Program-made: the position numbers and the translations under genes | The notes under the pieces: generated by a model | What the model was told of the DNA's origin: nothing | The model's input: only the letters and a program-made list of their open reading frames with translations | Databases searched by the model: none | From: Winogradskya humida | GTDB taxonomy: Bacteria > Actinomycetota > Actinomycetes > Mycobacteriales > Micromonosporaceae | DNA: 32,614 nt | Direction: 5' to 3' | NCBI RefSeq assembly: GCF_016862215.1 | Contig: NZ_BOMN01000071.1 | Location: forward strand, 1-32,614 | In this document: piece after piece, positions 16,861 to 24,671 of the stretch | Position numbering within the stretch: position 1 is the stretch's first letter | How the letters are laid out: each line of letters starts with the position of its first letter

Positions 16861-17967
16861 ATGATGCGGTGGCGGTCAGGGATGGTTTCATCGGTACGCC
16901 GTGAGTGGCGCGGCGCGATCGAACTGGTCGTCGGCACGCCGGACGGCATGGTGAAGGCGCTCGCCTACCCGGAGCTCGTCGGCACCCCCGTACCCGGCGA
17001 CCGTGTCCTGCTGAATGTCGGCGCCCTGGTCATGGGTCTGGGCACCGGAGGGTACGCGCTGGTCGTGGCCCTGCCCGACCGCCTGCCCCCGGACCCCGCC
17101 CAGGACGGCACGACCCGCGACTCCGGCCACCTGGTGAAGGCCCGCTACACGCCCCTGCAGCCGATCCTGCTCGGCGTCGACGAGGAAGCCTCCCCGCACC
17201 ACGCGGTCATGGCCGCCGCCGACACCCTCGACGACATGCCGGTGGTCCTGGCCGACCTGCACTCGGCGCTCCCCGCGATCCTCGCCGGCATCCACGCCGA
17301 CCGCCCCGACGCCCGCGTCGCCTACGTCATGACCGACGGCGGCGCCCTCCCGGCCTGGTTCTCCCGCACCCTCGCCGGCCTCGCCGGCCACCTCGCCGGC
17401 ACGATCACCACCGGCCAGGCCTTCGGCGGCGACCTCGAAGCCAGCACCGTGCACACCGGCCTGCTCGCCACCCGCCACGTCCTGAACGCCGACATCACGA
17501 TCGTCGCCCAGGGCCCCGGCAACCTCGGCACCGGCTCCACCTGGGGCTTCTCCGGCGTAGCCCTCGGCGAAGCCCTCAACGCCACGGTCACCCTCGGCGG
17601 CCGCCCGATCGGCTCCCTGCGCATCTCCGACGGCGACGCCCGCCCCCGCCACCGCGGCATCTCCCACCACAGCCTGACCGCCTACGGCAAGGTCGCCCTG
17701 GTCCCCGCCGACCTGCCCGTCCCCGCCGACCTCCCGGCCGACCTGGCCAAGGAGGTCACCGAGGCCCTCGCCCCGCTGACCACCCTGCACCGCATCGTGG
17801 AGGTCCCGACCGACGGCCTGGACGCCGCCCTGCAGGCCAGCCCGGTGCCGCTCTCGACGATGGGCCGCGGCCTCCTCGAAGACCACGCTTACTTCATCTC
17901 CGCAGCCGTCGCCGGCCGCCACGCCGCCAGCCTGCTCCCCACGTCCTCCGGACCAGCCTCATCCTGA
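16861..17967 (+). CDS. DUF3866 family protein
   Basis: 368-aa conserved protein matching what I know of DUF3866, a family of unknown function in actinobacteria and some firmicutes. It starts with a small beta domain (IELVVGTPDGMVKALAYPELVGTPVPGDRVLLN). A Rossmann-like core follows with VVLADLHSALPAI, VAYVMTDGGALPA and the Gly-rich ITIVAQGPGNLGTGSTWGFSGVALGEALN. RISDGDARPRHRGISHHSLTAYGKVALVP, with paired His, is a strong candidate active or binding site. No TM segment. ATG 16861 lacks a Shine-Dalgarno but follows TAGGGT by 7 nt. Third positions are almost all C. Confidence 0.85.
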   Translation: MMRWRSGMVSSVRREWRGAIELVVGTPDGMVKALAYPELVGTPVPGDRVLLNVGALVMGLGTGGYALVVALPDRLPPDPAQDGTTRDSGHLVKARYTPLQPILLGVDEEASPHHAVMAAADTLDDMPVVLADLHSALPAILAGIHADRPDARVAYVMTDGGALPAWFSRTLAGLAGHLAGTITTGQAFGGDLEASTVHTGLLATRHVLNADITIVAQGPGNLGTGSTWGFSGVALGEALNATVTLGGRPIGSLRISDGDARPRHRGISHHSLTAYGKVALVPADLPVPADLPADLAKEVTEALAPLTTLHRIVEVPTDGLDAALQASPVPLSTMGRGLLEDHAYFISAAVAGRHAASLLPTSSGPASS

Positions 17968-17982
17968 CCACCGGCCGATTGC

Positions 17983-18190
<208 letters not shown>

Positions 18191-18192
18191 GG

Positions 18193-18315
18193 TGATATTT
18201 CTTGCGGGTCAGGGTGATGCGGGCGGCCCGATGAGGGCGGCGTTATTTTTTGCGGGCCAGGGTGACGCGGGCGGCGCGGGATGAGGGCGGCGTTACTTCT
18301 TGCGGGCCAGGGTGA
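18193..18315. repeat. Triplicated 3' end of the methyltransferase gene
   Basis: The segment TGCGGGYCAGGGTGA plus flanks occurs at 18203, 18251 and 18301 (periods 48 and 50 bp). The last copy is the true 3' coding end (VTLARKK and stop) of the O-methyltransferase; the other two are tandem copies downstream of its stop codon. Confidence 0.85.
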
Positions 18316-18943
18316 CGCCGTCGCGGACGGGGAGCATGACGGATTCGACGCGGGGGTCGGCGGTGACGAGGTCGTTGAGGGCGCGCATCGCGGGGACGTT
18401 CGGCCTGGTCGACGACGGGTTGACGATGTCGCCGCCCTGGAGCACGTTGTCGAGGACGATCAGGCCGCCCGGGCGGAGGCGGCGGACCAGTTCCTCGTAG
18501 TAACCGGGATAACCTGGTTTGTCGGCGTCGATGAACGCGAAGTCCAGCACCGGCTCGCCGGGGAGCGACCTGAGCGTCTCGAGGGCCGGGGCGATCCGCA
18601 GCTCGATCCGCTCGGCGAGGCCGGCGCGTTTCCAGGCGTCGCGGGCCAGCCCGGTGAACTCCTCCGAGACGTCGCAGCAGAGCAGCCGCCCGCCCTCGGC
18701 GAGACCCCGCGCGATACAGATGGCCGAGTACCCGGTGAACGTCCCGACCTCGACCGCCTGGCGCGCCCCGGTCAGCCGGACCAGCAGGGTGAGCAGCGCA
18801 CCCTCATCCTGCGATACCTGCATCCCCGACGGCCCCGGGAACCGCGCCCGCGTCTCCGCCGCCAACTCCCGCAGCACGTCGTCAGCGGGCGTGGAGTGAG
18901 CAACCAGATAATCCGCGATCACGGGATCAACGATGTCAGCCAT
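18293..18943 (-). CDS. SAM-dependent O-methyltransferase
   Basis: 216-aa class I methyltransferase of the cation-dependent caffeoyl-CoA/catechol O-methyltransferase family. SAM motif AVEVGTFTGYSAICIARGL, acidic motif LLCCDVSEEF, the metal/active-site segment DFAFIDADKPGYPGYYEELV and LIVLDNVLQGG are all present in order, at the usual family length. These enzymes methylate catechol-like hydroxyls in secondary metabolism; the physiological substrate is unknown. GGAGG lies just before ATG 18943. The 3' end has been duplicated downstream. It faces the DUF3866 gene across repeat DNA. Confidence 0.92.
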   Translation of the reverse strand: MADIVDPVIADYLVAHSTPADDVLRELAAETRARFPGPSGMQVSQDEGALLTLLVRLTGARQAVEVGTFTGYSAICIARGLAEGGRLLCCDVSEEFTGLARDAWKRAGLAERIELRIAPALETLRSLPGEPVLDFAFIDADKPGYPGYYEELVRRLRPGGLIVLDNVLQGGDIVNPSSTRPNVPAMRALNDLVTADPRVESVMLPVRDGVTLARKK

Positions 18944-19040
18944 ACCTCCAGCCTTCTCCCTCCGCCATCCCCCGGCAATCGCAACAACCTGGGAGATTTC
19001 GCAAAGCCCGCCAGCCAGCTTCCGAGGTTGGGGTCGCGGT

Positions 19041-19180
19041 CTGGGGTCGGGAGCTCGGTCTGAGGGTCGGGAGCTCGGCTTGGGGGTCGGGGGCTCGGGT
19101 TGGGGGTCGGGGGCTCGGGTTGGAGGTCGGGAGCTCGGCTTGGGCGTTGGGGGCTCGGGTTGCGGTTGGAGGCTCGGGTT
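19041..19180. repeat. 20-bp tandem array, seven units
   Basis: Seven 20-bp units of the form TGGGGGTCGGGGGCTCGGGT with 1-4 differences each. The units at 19081 and 19101 are identical, and the last is 19 bp. The surrounding gene-free stretch (18944-19417, 474 bp) contains this array plus diverged G/T-rich continuation to about 19210. ORFs across it on both strands are low-complexity and not supported. Confidence 0.9.
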
Positions 19181-19417
19181 GGGGGTTCGGGTTGGGATTT
19201 CGGGGTTGGCTCAGCCGCTCACGCAGCTGGCAGGGGGCGGGTGGCCGTTCGGGCGCCGCCAGGCGCCTGGCCGCCCGGGCCCGGTCTCTCGCGGGAGGAG
19301 CGGCCGGGACCACGACGGACCCGAGTCAGGATCCTGAACTTGATCTTGCGGTGGATCCCGCCGGGAATGGCGCTCGGCGTGAGAGAGCCGCTCAGCCGAA
19401 AGACCTCAGCCGAAAAA

Positions 19418-19684
19418 TCAGCCGAAGAAGATGATGTAGAGCCATCCGAGGAGGAGCAGTCCCAGGATCGCGGCGAGCAACCACGTCGGGATCTTGTGGC
19501 CGCCTCGGCGGGCGGCGGAGACCTGGGCGTGGACGCGGTCGCGGCGGCGGTCGACCCGGGCTCGCATGACGTCCTCGAAAGTCCGCTCGGGGACTTCGGG
19601 CAGCGGCGGGGGGCCGGACGCGTGGGAGCCGGACGCGTGGTGATCGGACGCGTGGTGATCGGGCTCGTGTGGCGATGAGGTCAT
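19418..19684 (-). CDS. Small C-tail-anchored membrane protein
   Basis: 88 aa. The N-terminus is His/Ser-rich with repeated HHAS/SHAS units made by 15-bp DNA repeats (about 19616-19665). Then comes a basic helix (MRARVDRRRDRVHAQVSAARRGG) and one C-terminal TM helix (TWLLAAILGLLLLGWLYIIFFG) ending three residues from the stop. Predicted orientation: N-terminus in the cytoplasm, anchored by the tail. The His-rich segment could bind metal, which is speculation. It lies 70 bp downstream of pafA on the same strand and may be co-transcribed. Family unknown. Confidence 0.65.
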   Translation of the reverse strand: MTSSPHEPDHHASDHHASGSHASGPPPLPEVPERTFEDVMRARVDRRRDRVHAQVSAARRGGHKIPTWLLAAILGLLLLGWLYIIFFG

Positions 19685-19754
19685 GGCCCGATCAGCGTAG
19701 CGGGCGCGTTGCGGGTGGCGCCGGTCAGGCAGTCGGCCCGACCGGCGACTCCCG

Positions 19755-21113
19755 TCACATGCTGGCGATCAGGCGTTCGACGCGTTCGTCGTAGGCTCGG
19801 AACGGGTCCTTGCAGAGGACGGTGCGCTGGGCCTGGTCGTTGAGCTTGAGGTGGACCCAGTCGACCGTGAAGTCGCGGCGTTTCTCCTGGGCGTGGCGGA
19901 TGAACTCGCCGCGGAGGCGGGCGCGGGTGGTCTGGGGCGGGGTTTCCTTGGCTTCGAAGATCTCGAGGTCGTTGGAGATGCGGTCGACCTGCTTGCGCTT
20001 CTCCATCAGGGCGTAGAGGCCACGGCCACGGCGTACGTCGTGGTACGCGAGGTCGAGCTGGGCGACCCTCGGGTGGCTCATGGGGATCTCGTGCTTGGCG
20101 GAGTAGCGGTCGATCAGCTTGAGTTTTGACACCCAGTCGATCTCGCGGGCGATCGGGTCCAGGTTTTCGGTCTCGATCGCGTTGAGGACGCGGCCCCAGA
20201 GCTCGACGACGCGCTTGGCGGTCTGGTCGCCGCCGCGGCGCTCGACGAACTCGGTGGCCTTCGCCAGGTATTCCTGCTGGATCTCGAGCGCGCTGACCTC
20301 TTTGTTGTTGGCCAGGCGGATCTTGCGGCGGCCGGTGGTGTCGTGGCTGACCTCGCGGATGGCCCGGATCGGGTTCTCCAGGGTGAGGTCGCGCATGACG
20401 ACGCCGGCTTCGATCATCCGCAGGACGAGGTCGGCGCTGCCGACCTTGAGCAGCGTGGTGACCTCGTTCATGTTGGAGTCGCCGACGATGACGTGCAGGC
20501 GCCGGTAGCGCTCGGCGTCGGCGTGCGGCTCGTCGCGGGTGTTGATGATCGGGCGGGAGCGGGTCGTGGCGCTGGAGACGCCCTCCCAGATGTGCTCGGC
20601 GCGCTGCGAGAGGCAGAACACGGCGCCGCGTGGGGTCTGGAGCACCTTGCCGGCGCCGCAGATCAGCTGGCGGGTCACCAGGAACGGGATCAGGACGTCG
20701 GCGAGCCGGCCGAACTCGCCGTGGCGGGACACGAGGTAGTTCTCGTGGCAGCCGTAGGAGTTGCCGGCGGAGTCGGTGTTGTTCTTGAAGAGGTAGATCT
20801 CGCCCGCGATGCCCTCGTCGTGCAGCCGCTTCTCCGCGTCGACGAGCAGGCCCTCGAGGATGCGCTCGCCGGCGCGGTCGTGCGCGACGAGATCGGTCAC
20901 GGAGTCGCACTCGGGCGTTGCATATTCGGGGTGCGAACCGACGTCCAGGTAGAGACGGGCGCCGTTACGGAGAAAGACGTTGCTGCTGCGTCCCCAGGAC
21001 ACCACTCGGCGGAACAGGTAGCGGGCCACCTCGTCCGGGGACAGCCGCCGCTGACCCCGATAGGTGCACGTGACGCCGTACTCGGTTTCTAGGCCGAAAA
21101 TTCGCCGTTCCAT
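19755..21113 (-). CDS. pafA: Pup--protein ligase PafA
   Basis: 452 aa, exactly the mycobacterial PafA length, and nearly identical through long blocks. PafA uses ATP to phosphorylate the C-terminal Glu of Pup and joins it to substrate lysines. Visible: GLETEYG with catalytic Glu9, RLYLDVGSHPEYATPEC with Asp57, FKNNTDSAGNSYGCHENY, RPIINTRDEPHADAERYRRLHVI, and the C-terminal domain DFTVDWVHLKLNDQAQRTVLCKDPF. The Dop-specific loop is absent, which separates it from Dop. The mRNA is predicted leaderless: TAGTGT (21120-21125) is 6 nt before ATG 21113 and no Shine-Dalgarno is present. Unlike mycobacteria, pafA is separated from pafB by four other genes. Confidence 0.98.
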   Translation of the reverse strand: MERRIFGLETEYGVTCTYRGQRRLSPDEVARYLFRRVVSWGRSSNVFLRNGARLYLDVGSHPEYATPECDSVTDLVAHDRAGERILEGLLVDAEKRLHDEGIAGEIYLFKNNTDSAGNSYGCHENYLVSRHGEFGRLADVLIPFLVTRQLICGAGKVLQTPRGAVFCLSQRAEHIWEGVSSATTRSRPIINTRDEPHADAERYRRLHVIVGDSNMNEVTTLLKVGSADLVLRMIEAGVVMRDLTLENPIRAIREVSHDTTGRRKIRLANNKEVSALEIQQEYLAKATEFVERRGGDQTAKRVVELWGRVLNAIETENLDPIAREIDWVSKLKLIDRYSAKHEIPMSHPRVAQLDLAYHDVRRGRGLYALMEKRKQVDRISNDLEIFEAKETPPQTTRARLRGEFIRHAQEKRRDFTVDWVHLKLNDQAQRTVLCKDPFRAYDERVERLIASM

Positions 21114-21119
21114 GACGAA

Positions 21120-21176
21120 ACACTAGCCTCAGAAACCCTCCGAACGGCAGTGACAACCCGCGCTTTCACTGAGGCT
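21120..21176. promoter_or_regulatory. pafA/rmlB divergent promoter region with inverted repeat
   Basis: AGCCTCAG (21125-21132) and CTGAGGCT (21169-21176) form perfect 8-bp inverted arms 36 nt apart, flanking TGACAACC. The left arm overlaps the predicted pafA -10 box TAGTGT. It could be a regulator-binding pair or a stem in a transcript of the right-hand gene. Confidence 0.4.
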
Positions 21177-21231
21177 CTGCGTCACGGGAGCTACTGAATG
21201 GCCTTCGACCTGCGGATACACTGCCTCCTTG

Positions 21232-22206
21232 ATGAATCTATTGATCACTGGCGGGGCGGGCTTCATCGGCTCCTGGTTCGTCCGCGAAGCGCTGCGGGAC
21301 CGTCTGCCGGGCCTCGAAGGTGCCCAGGTCACGGTCCTCGACAAACTCACGTACGCGGGCAGCTTCGCCAACCTCGGCCCGGTGTCCGAGAGCGATCGCC
21401 TCGACTTCGTGCCCGGCGACATCGCGGACGCGGCCCTCGTCGACACCGTGATGCGCAAGCACGACCACGTCATCCACTTCGCCGCGGAATCCCACGTCGA
21501 CCGCAGCATCACGGCCGCCGCCGAGTTCGCCCAGACGAACGTCGTCGGCACCCAGGTCCTCCTGGACGCCGCCCTGCGCCACGGCGTCGAACGCTTCGTA
21601 CACGTCTCCACCGACGAGGTGTACGGCTCGATCCCCGCCGGTTCCTGGCGCGAGGACGCCCCGATCGCCCCGAACTCCCCGTACGCGGCGACGAAGGCCG
21701 GCGCCGACCTGCTGGCCCTCGCGTACCACCGCACCCACGGCCTGCCCGTCACGGTCACCCGCTGCGCCAACAACTACGGCCCCTACCAGCACCCCGAGAA
21801 ACTCATCCCCCGCTTCGTCACGAACCTGCTGGCGGGCCGCACGGTCCCCCTCTACGGCGACGGCGCCCAGGTCCGCGACTGGGTCCACGTCAGCGACCAC
21901 TGCCGCGGCACGGCTCTCGCGCTCCAGGCCGGCCGCCCGGGCGAGGTCTACCACATCGGCGGCAACAAAGAACTGACGAACAAGGGCCTCACCGCATTGT
22001 TGCTGCGCGCCTGCGGCGCCGATTGGGACCGGGTCGTCCACGTCGAGGACCGCAAAGGCCATGACCGCAGGTACGCCCTCGACGACACCAAGATCCGCAA
22101 AGAATTGGGGTACGAGCCCCAGGTCGACTTTGCCGCCGGACTGGCCGACACCGTCCAGTGGTACCGCGACAACGAGGACTGGTGGCGCCCCCTCGTCGTC
22201 GACTGA
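21232..22206 (+). CDS. rmlB: dTDP-glucose 4,6-dehydratase-like (RmlB)
   Basis: 324-aa extended short-chain dehydrogenase. NAD-binding TGGAGFIGS is at about residues 6-14, the catalytic STDEVYG near 126-132 (Thr, Asp, Glu), and YAATK with Tyr151 and Lys155. RmlB-type VTRCANNYGPYQHPEKLIPRF, the sugar-nucleotide site YGDGAQVRDWVHVSDHC and YHIGGNKELTN are present. The enzyme converts dTDP-glucose to the 4-keto-6-deoxy sugar, the first committed step to dTDP-rhamnose and other deoxysugars. No rmlA/C/D neighbours are seen, so it stands alone. A TTG directly precedes ATG 21232, and TACACT upstream is spaced to start transcription near that TTG. Confidence 0.9.
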   Translation: MNLLITGGAGFIGSWFVREALRDRLPGLEGAQVTVLDKLTYAGSFANLGPVSESDRLDFVPGDIADAALVDTVMRKHDHVIHFAAESHVDRSITAAAEFAQTNVVGTQVLLDAALRHGVERFVHVSTDEVYGSIPAGSWREDAPIAPNSPYAATKAGADLLALAYHRTHGLPVTVTRCANNYGPYQHPEKLIPRFVTNLLAGRTVPLYGDGAQVRDWVHVSDHCRGTALALQAGRPGEVYHIGGNKELTNKGLTALLLRACGADWDRVVHVEDRKGHDRRYALDDTKIRKELGYEPQVDFAAGLADTVQWYRDNEDWWRPLVVD

Positions 22207-22224
22207 TGGTAATTTGAGGGCGTT

Positions 22225-22833
22225 GTGGACGTTTTGGAGCACGGTGGATCGCCCCGGCCTCGCCGCGTTCTCCTGGGCGCACCGATCGTGGGCGCACCGA
22301 TCGTGGGTGCGCTGATCGTGGCTGCGCTCGCTGCGGCCTTGATCGGGCTGCGTTACGCCCGCCGCGACGGTGACCCCGCCGCGTCACCCTCGCCGTCACC
22401 ATCCACTGCTTCCGCCGCCCAGCTGATGGCGGCGGGTGAAGGTGTCTACACGGTGACGAGCAACCCGCAGACCAAAGATTTCGTCGTGCAGGCCGTGCTG
22501 AAGAACCCGGGCAGCGCGGCTCTGCAGATAAGCGCCGGCCGGTTGGACGAACCGCCGGGCATCAGCCGCTGGACGATGGCGGTCCTGCCGGACGGCCTCA
22601 GCCAGGACGAACTCACCTACGAGGCGGTCACCAAGGCCGCGTCGACCCACACGATCCTGGAGAGCGGCCAGAGCGTGCAGCTCACCATCGCGGGAACGAT
22701 CACCTGCGGCGCCCCGATGATCAGCCACGCCGAGGTCCCCATCCTCGTGGACCACAACGATGTCAGCGTCACCATGCCGCACGCCGCCGACGCGCCCGAC
22801 TGGCTCACCGAAGTGAGCACCACCCTCTGCTGA
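22225..22833 (+). CDS. Membrane-anchored extracytoplasmic protein, unknown
   Basis: 202 aa from GTG 22225 with GAGGG upstream. A basic N-terminus is followed by a TM helix containing three pentapeptide repeats GAPIV-GAPIV-GALIV (15-bp DNA repeats, 22276-22320), a Pro/Ser linker (SPSPSPST) and an extracytoplasmic beta-rich domain of about 135 residues. The domain has two Cys, in TITCGAP and at the extreme C-terminus (TTLC), that could form a disulfide. The fold reads like an immunoglobulin/FixG-type beta sandwich, but no family is certain. It follows rmlB by 18 nt and is probably co-transcribed. Confidence 0.72.
   Translation: MDVLEHGGSPRPRRVLLGAPIVGAPIVGALIVAALAAALIGLRYARRDGDPAASPSPSPSTASAAQLMAAGEGVYTVTSNPQTKDFVVQAVLKNPGSAALQISAGRLDEPPGISRWTMAVLPDGLSQDELTYEAVTKAASTHTILESGQSVQLTIAGTITCGAPMISHAEVPILVDHNDVSVTMPHAADAPDWLTEVSTTLC
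22276..22320. repeat. 15-bp repeat inside the TM segment
   Basis: Two identical GGCGCACCGATCGTG units and a third diverged one encode GAPIV, GAPIV, GALIV within the membrane helix. Confidence 0.9.
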
Positions 22834-22834
22834 A

Positions 22835-22924
22835 CCCCAGCCTCTGAGCCCCAGCCTCTGAGCCCCAGCCTCTGGGCTGCGGGGCCGGCGCTGCAGGGCC
22901 GGCGCTGCAGAGCCGGCGCTGCAG
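22835..22924. repeat. Two adjacent 14-bp tandem arrays
   Basis: Three copies of CCCCAGCCTCTGAG (22835-22876) are followed by three copies of GGCCGGCGCTGCAG (22883-22924, the third starting AG). They fill the convergent intergenic region just before the prcA terminator hairpin. Confidence 0.9.
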
Positions 22925-22950
22925 GGCTCGGCCAGGGCGTGGCCGAGCCC
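22924..22950. terminator. Strong hairpin after prcA
   Basis: GGGCTCGGCCA (22924-22934) and TGGCCGAGCCC (22940-22950) pair perfectly over 11 bp with a 5-nt loop, 10 bp beyond the prcA stop and downstream of the converging gene. No U-run, but a stem of this stability suits an actinobacterial bidirectional terminator. Confidence 0.75.
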
Positions 22951-22960
22951 GGGCAGCCGG

Positions 22961-23773
22961 TTACTTCTTGTCTTCCTCGTGGCCTTCCTTGTCGACCGAG
23001 GCGGCCGAGATGGTCGGCTTGTCGTCGGCCGGGGCGGGGGCGGTGGCGTCGCCGCGCTCCGGTTCGGGCTGGTCCTTGCCGCCCTTGAGCAGCGACTCCA
23101 GCGCAGCGCCCGAGACCCGGCGGAACGTGCGGCCGCGACGCCGGCGGTCCAGGACCGCGACCTCCAGCTGCGCCGCCCCCAGCTCGCGGGTGCTGCCGTT
23201 CTCGCCGCCGACGCTGCCCAGACCCTTGATCGCCACGGCCAGCGCCGTTGCCAGGTCCGCGGTGACGTCGTGGCGTTCCTTCAGCACGGTGGAGATGGCC
23301 TCGGCAGAGCCGCCCATCGCCATGAAGCCCGGCTCGTCCATGACCGATCCGTCGTACGTGATGCGGTAGAGCTCGTCCGCCGCCGGGTCGGCGCCGACCT
23401 GCGCGACGCAGATCTCCACCTCGTACGGCTTCTGCGTCTCGGAGAAGATCGCACCCAGGGTCTGGGTGTACGCGTTGGCGAGCGCGCGGCCGGTGACATC
23501 GCGCCGGTCGTACGCGAGGCCGTTCAGGTCGGCCATCCGCACACCGGCCCGGCGCAGGCTCTCGAACTCGTTGTAGCGGCCGACAGCGGCGAAACCGATC
23601 CTGTCGTACAACTCGCTGATCTTGCGCAGCGAGGTGAGGTTCTCGGCGACCAGCAGGATGCCGCCCTCATACGTGAGGACGACGGCGGAGCGGCCGCGGG
23701 CGATGCCCTTGCGGGCGTATTCCGAGCGGTCGCGCTGGACCTGCTCGGGCGAGGCGTAGAACTGCATGGCCAC
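22961..23773 (-). CDS. prcA: Proteasome alpha subunit PrcA
   Basis: 270-aa alpha-type 20S proteasome subunit. PrcA heptamers form the outer rings that gate the chamber and dock Arc/Mpa. The N-terminus MAMQFYASPEQVQRDRSEYARKGIARG is the typical gating octapeptide plus H0 helix. It is followed by the proteasome fold (SAVVLTYEGGILLVAEN, YEVEICVAQVG, DELYRITYDGSV). The C-terminal tail of about 40 residues is acidic/Ala-Pro rich and ends DKK. GTG 23773 is preferred over the ATG two codons later because GGAG is 9 nt upstream of the GTG. 55 nt separate it from prcB. Confidence 0.97.
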   Translation of the reverse strand: MAMQFYASPEQVQRDRSEYARKGIARGRSAVVLTYEGGILLVAENLTSLRKISELYDRIGFAAVGRYNEFESLRRAGVRMADLNGLAYDRRDVTGRALANAYTQTLGAIFSETQKPYEVEICVAQVGADPAADELYRITYDGSVMDEPGFMAMGGSAEAISTVLKERHDVTADLATALAVAIKGLGSVGGENGSTRELGAAQLEVAVLDRRRRGRTFRRVSGAALESLLKGGKDQPEPERGDATAPAPADDKPTISAASVDKEGHEEDKK

Positions 23774-23828
23774 GGGTGGCTACTCCTAACGATGACCGGA
23801 ATCGGGGACGAAAACGAGGACCGGGCGA

Positions 23829-24671
23829 TCAGCCGCCCGGGTTCTCCATCCGGCCGGCGACCACAGCCTCGGCCACGACGGTGACCTCCGCCTCGGTCAG
23901 CCGGTGGGTGCCCTCAGCCGTCGCCGTCATCACCACCGGGTAGATCTTGCGGGTCACGTCCGGCCCACCGGTCGCGGTGTCGTCGTCGGCGGCGTCGTAC
24001 AACGCCTCGACAGCGAGCCGGATCGCGTCCTCGGTGCTCACCCCGGCGCGGTACTTCTTCTTGAGCGCCGACTTGGCGAACAACGACCCGGAACCGATCG
24101 CGTCGTAGCCGGTCTCCTCGTAGAGCCCGCCCGCGACGTCGAAACTGAAGATGCGCCCCGGCCGGGACTCATCGGTCGGCGACAGGTCGAACCCCGCGAA
24201 CAGCGGAACCACGGCGAGACCCTGCATGGCCGCACCGAGGTTGCCGCGCACCATCGCGGCCAGCCGGTTCGCCTTACCGTCGAGCGAGAGCATCGCGCCC
24301 TCGATCTTCTCGTAGTGCTCCAGCTCCACCTGGAAGATCCGCATCAGCTCGATGCCGATCCCGGCGGTCCCGGCGATACCGATCACGGAATAGGCGTCGG
24401 CGGGGTGCACCTTCTCGATGTCCCGGCTCGCGATCAGGTTTCCCATGGTCGCCCGCCGGTCCCCGGCCATGACAACGCCGTCAGCCGTCGCGATGGCCAC
24501 GATCGTCGTGCCGTGCGGCGCGAGATCACCGGCCGACAGCCCCGGCGGAAGCGGCCGGCGCCCCGGCAACAGCTCCGGGGCGGCCTGGCTCAGGAACTGC
24601 GTGAAGGACGACGTCCCCGCATTGGTGAACACATCTGGAAGACGCCCGGATGGATCAAAAGCCGCTGCCAC
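23829..24671 (-). CDS. prcB: Proteasome beta subunit PrcB
   Basis: 280-aa catalytic subunit, made as a precursor. A propeptide of 54 residues (containing SSFTQFLSQAAPELLPG, as in mycobacteria) is removed autocatalytically between Gly54 and Thr55 in APHG-TTIVAIATADG; Thr55 becomes the N-terminal nucleophile. VVMAGDRRAT holds catalytic Asp/Arg, and Lys in the following strand and GIAGTAGIG, ELEHYEK, VRGNLGAAMQGL and LYDAADDDTATGGPD match the family. The GTG start at 24671 is supported by AAAGGA 5-6 nt upstream and by propeptide homology. The first 27 codons overlap the 3' end of the upstream nuclease gene in another frame. Confidence 0.97.
   Translation of the reverse strand: MAAAFDPSGRLPDVFTNAGTSSFTQFLSQAAPELLPGRRPLPPGLSAGDLAPHGTTIVAIATADGVVMAGDRRATMGNLIASRDIEKVHPADAYSVIGIAGTAGIGIELMRIFQVELEHYEKIEGAMLSLDGKANRLAAMVRGNLGAAMQGLAVVPLFAGFDLSPTDESRPGRIFSFDVAGGLYEETGYDAIGSGSLFAKSALKKKYRAGVSTEDAIRLAVEALYDAADDDTATGGPDVTRKIYPVVMTATAEGTHRLTEAEVTVVAEAVVAGRMENPGG

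Noticed and set aside
18936..19313. 125-aa Pro/Arg-rich ORF on the minus strand and Gly-rich ORFs on the plus strand
   Set aside because: They are translations of the 20-bp array, low complexity on both strands, with no ribosome binding site.
21120..21155. TTGTCA upstream of pafA as part of a PafBC-type promoter
   Set aside because: The spacing to TAGTGT is 25 nt, not 11, and no TANNNT lies at the required distance.
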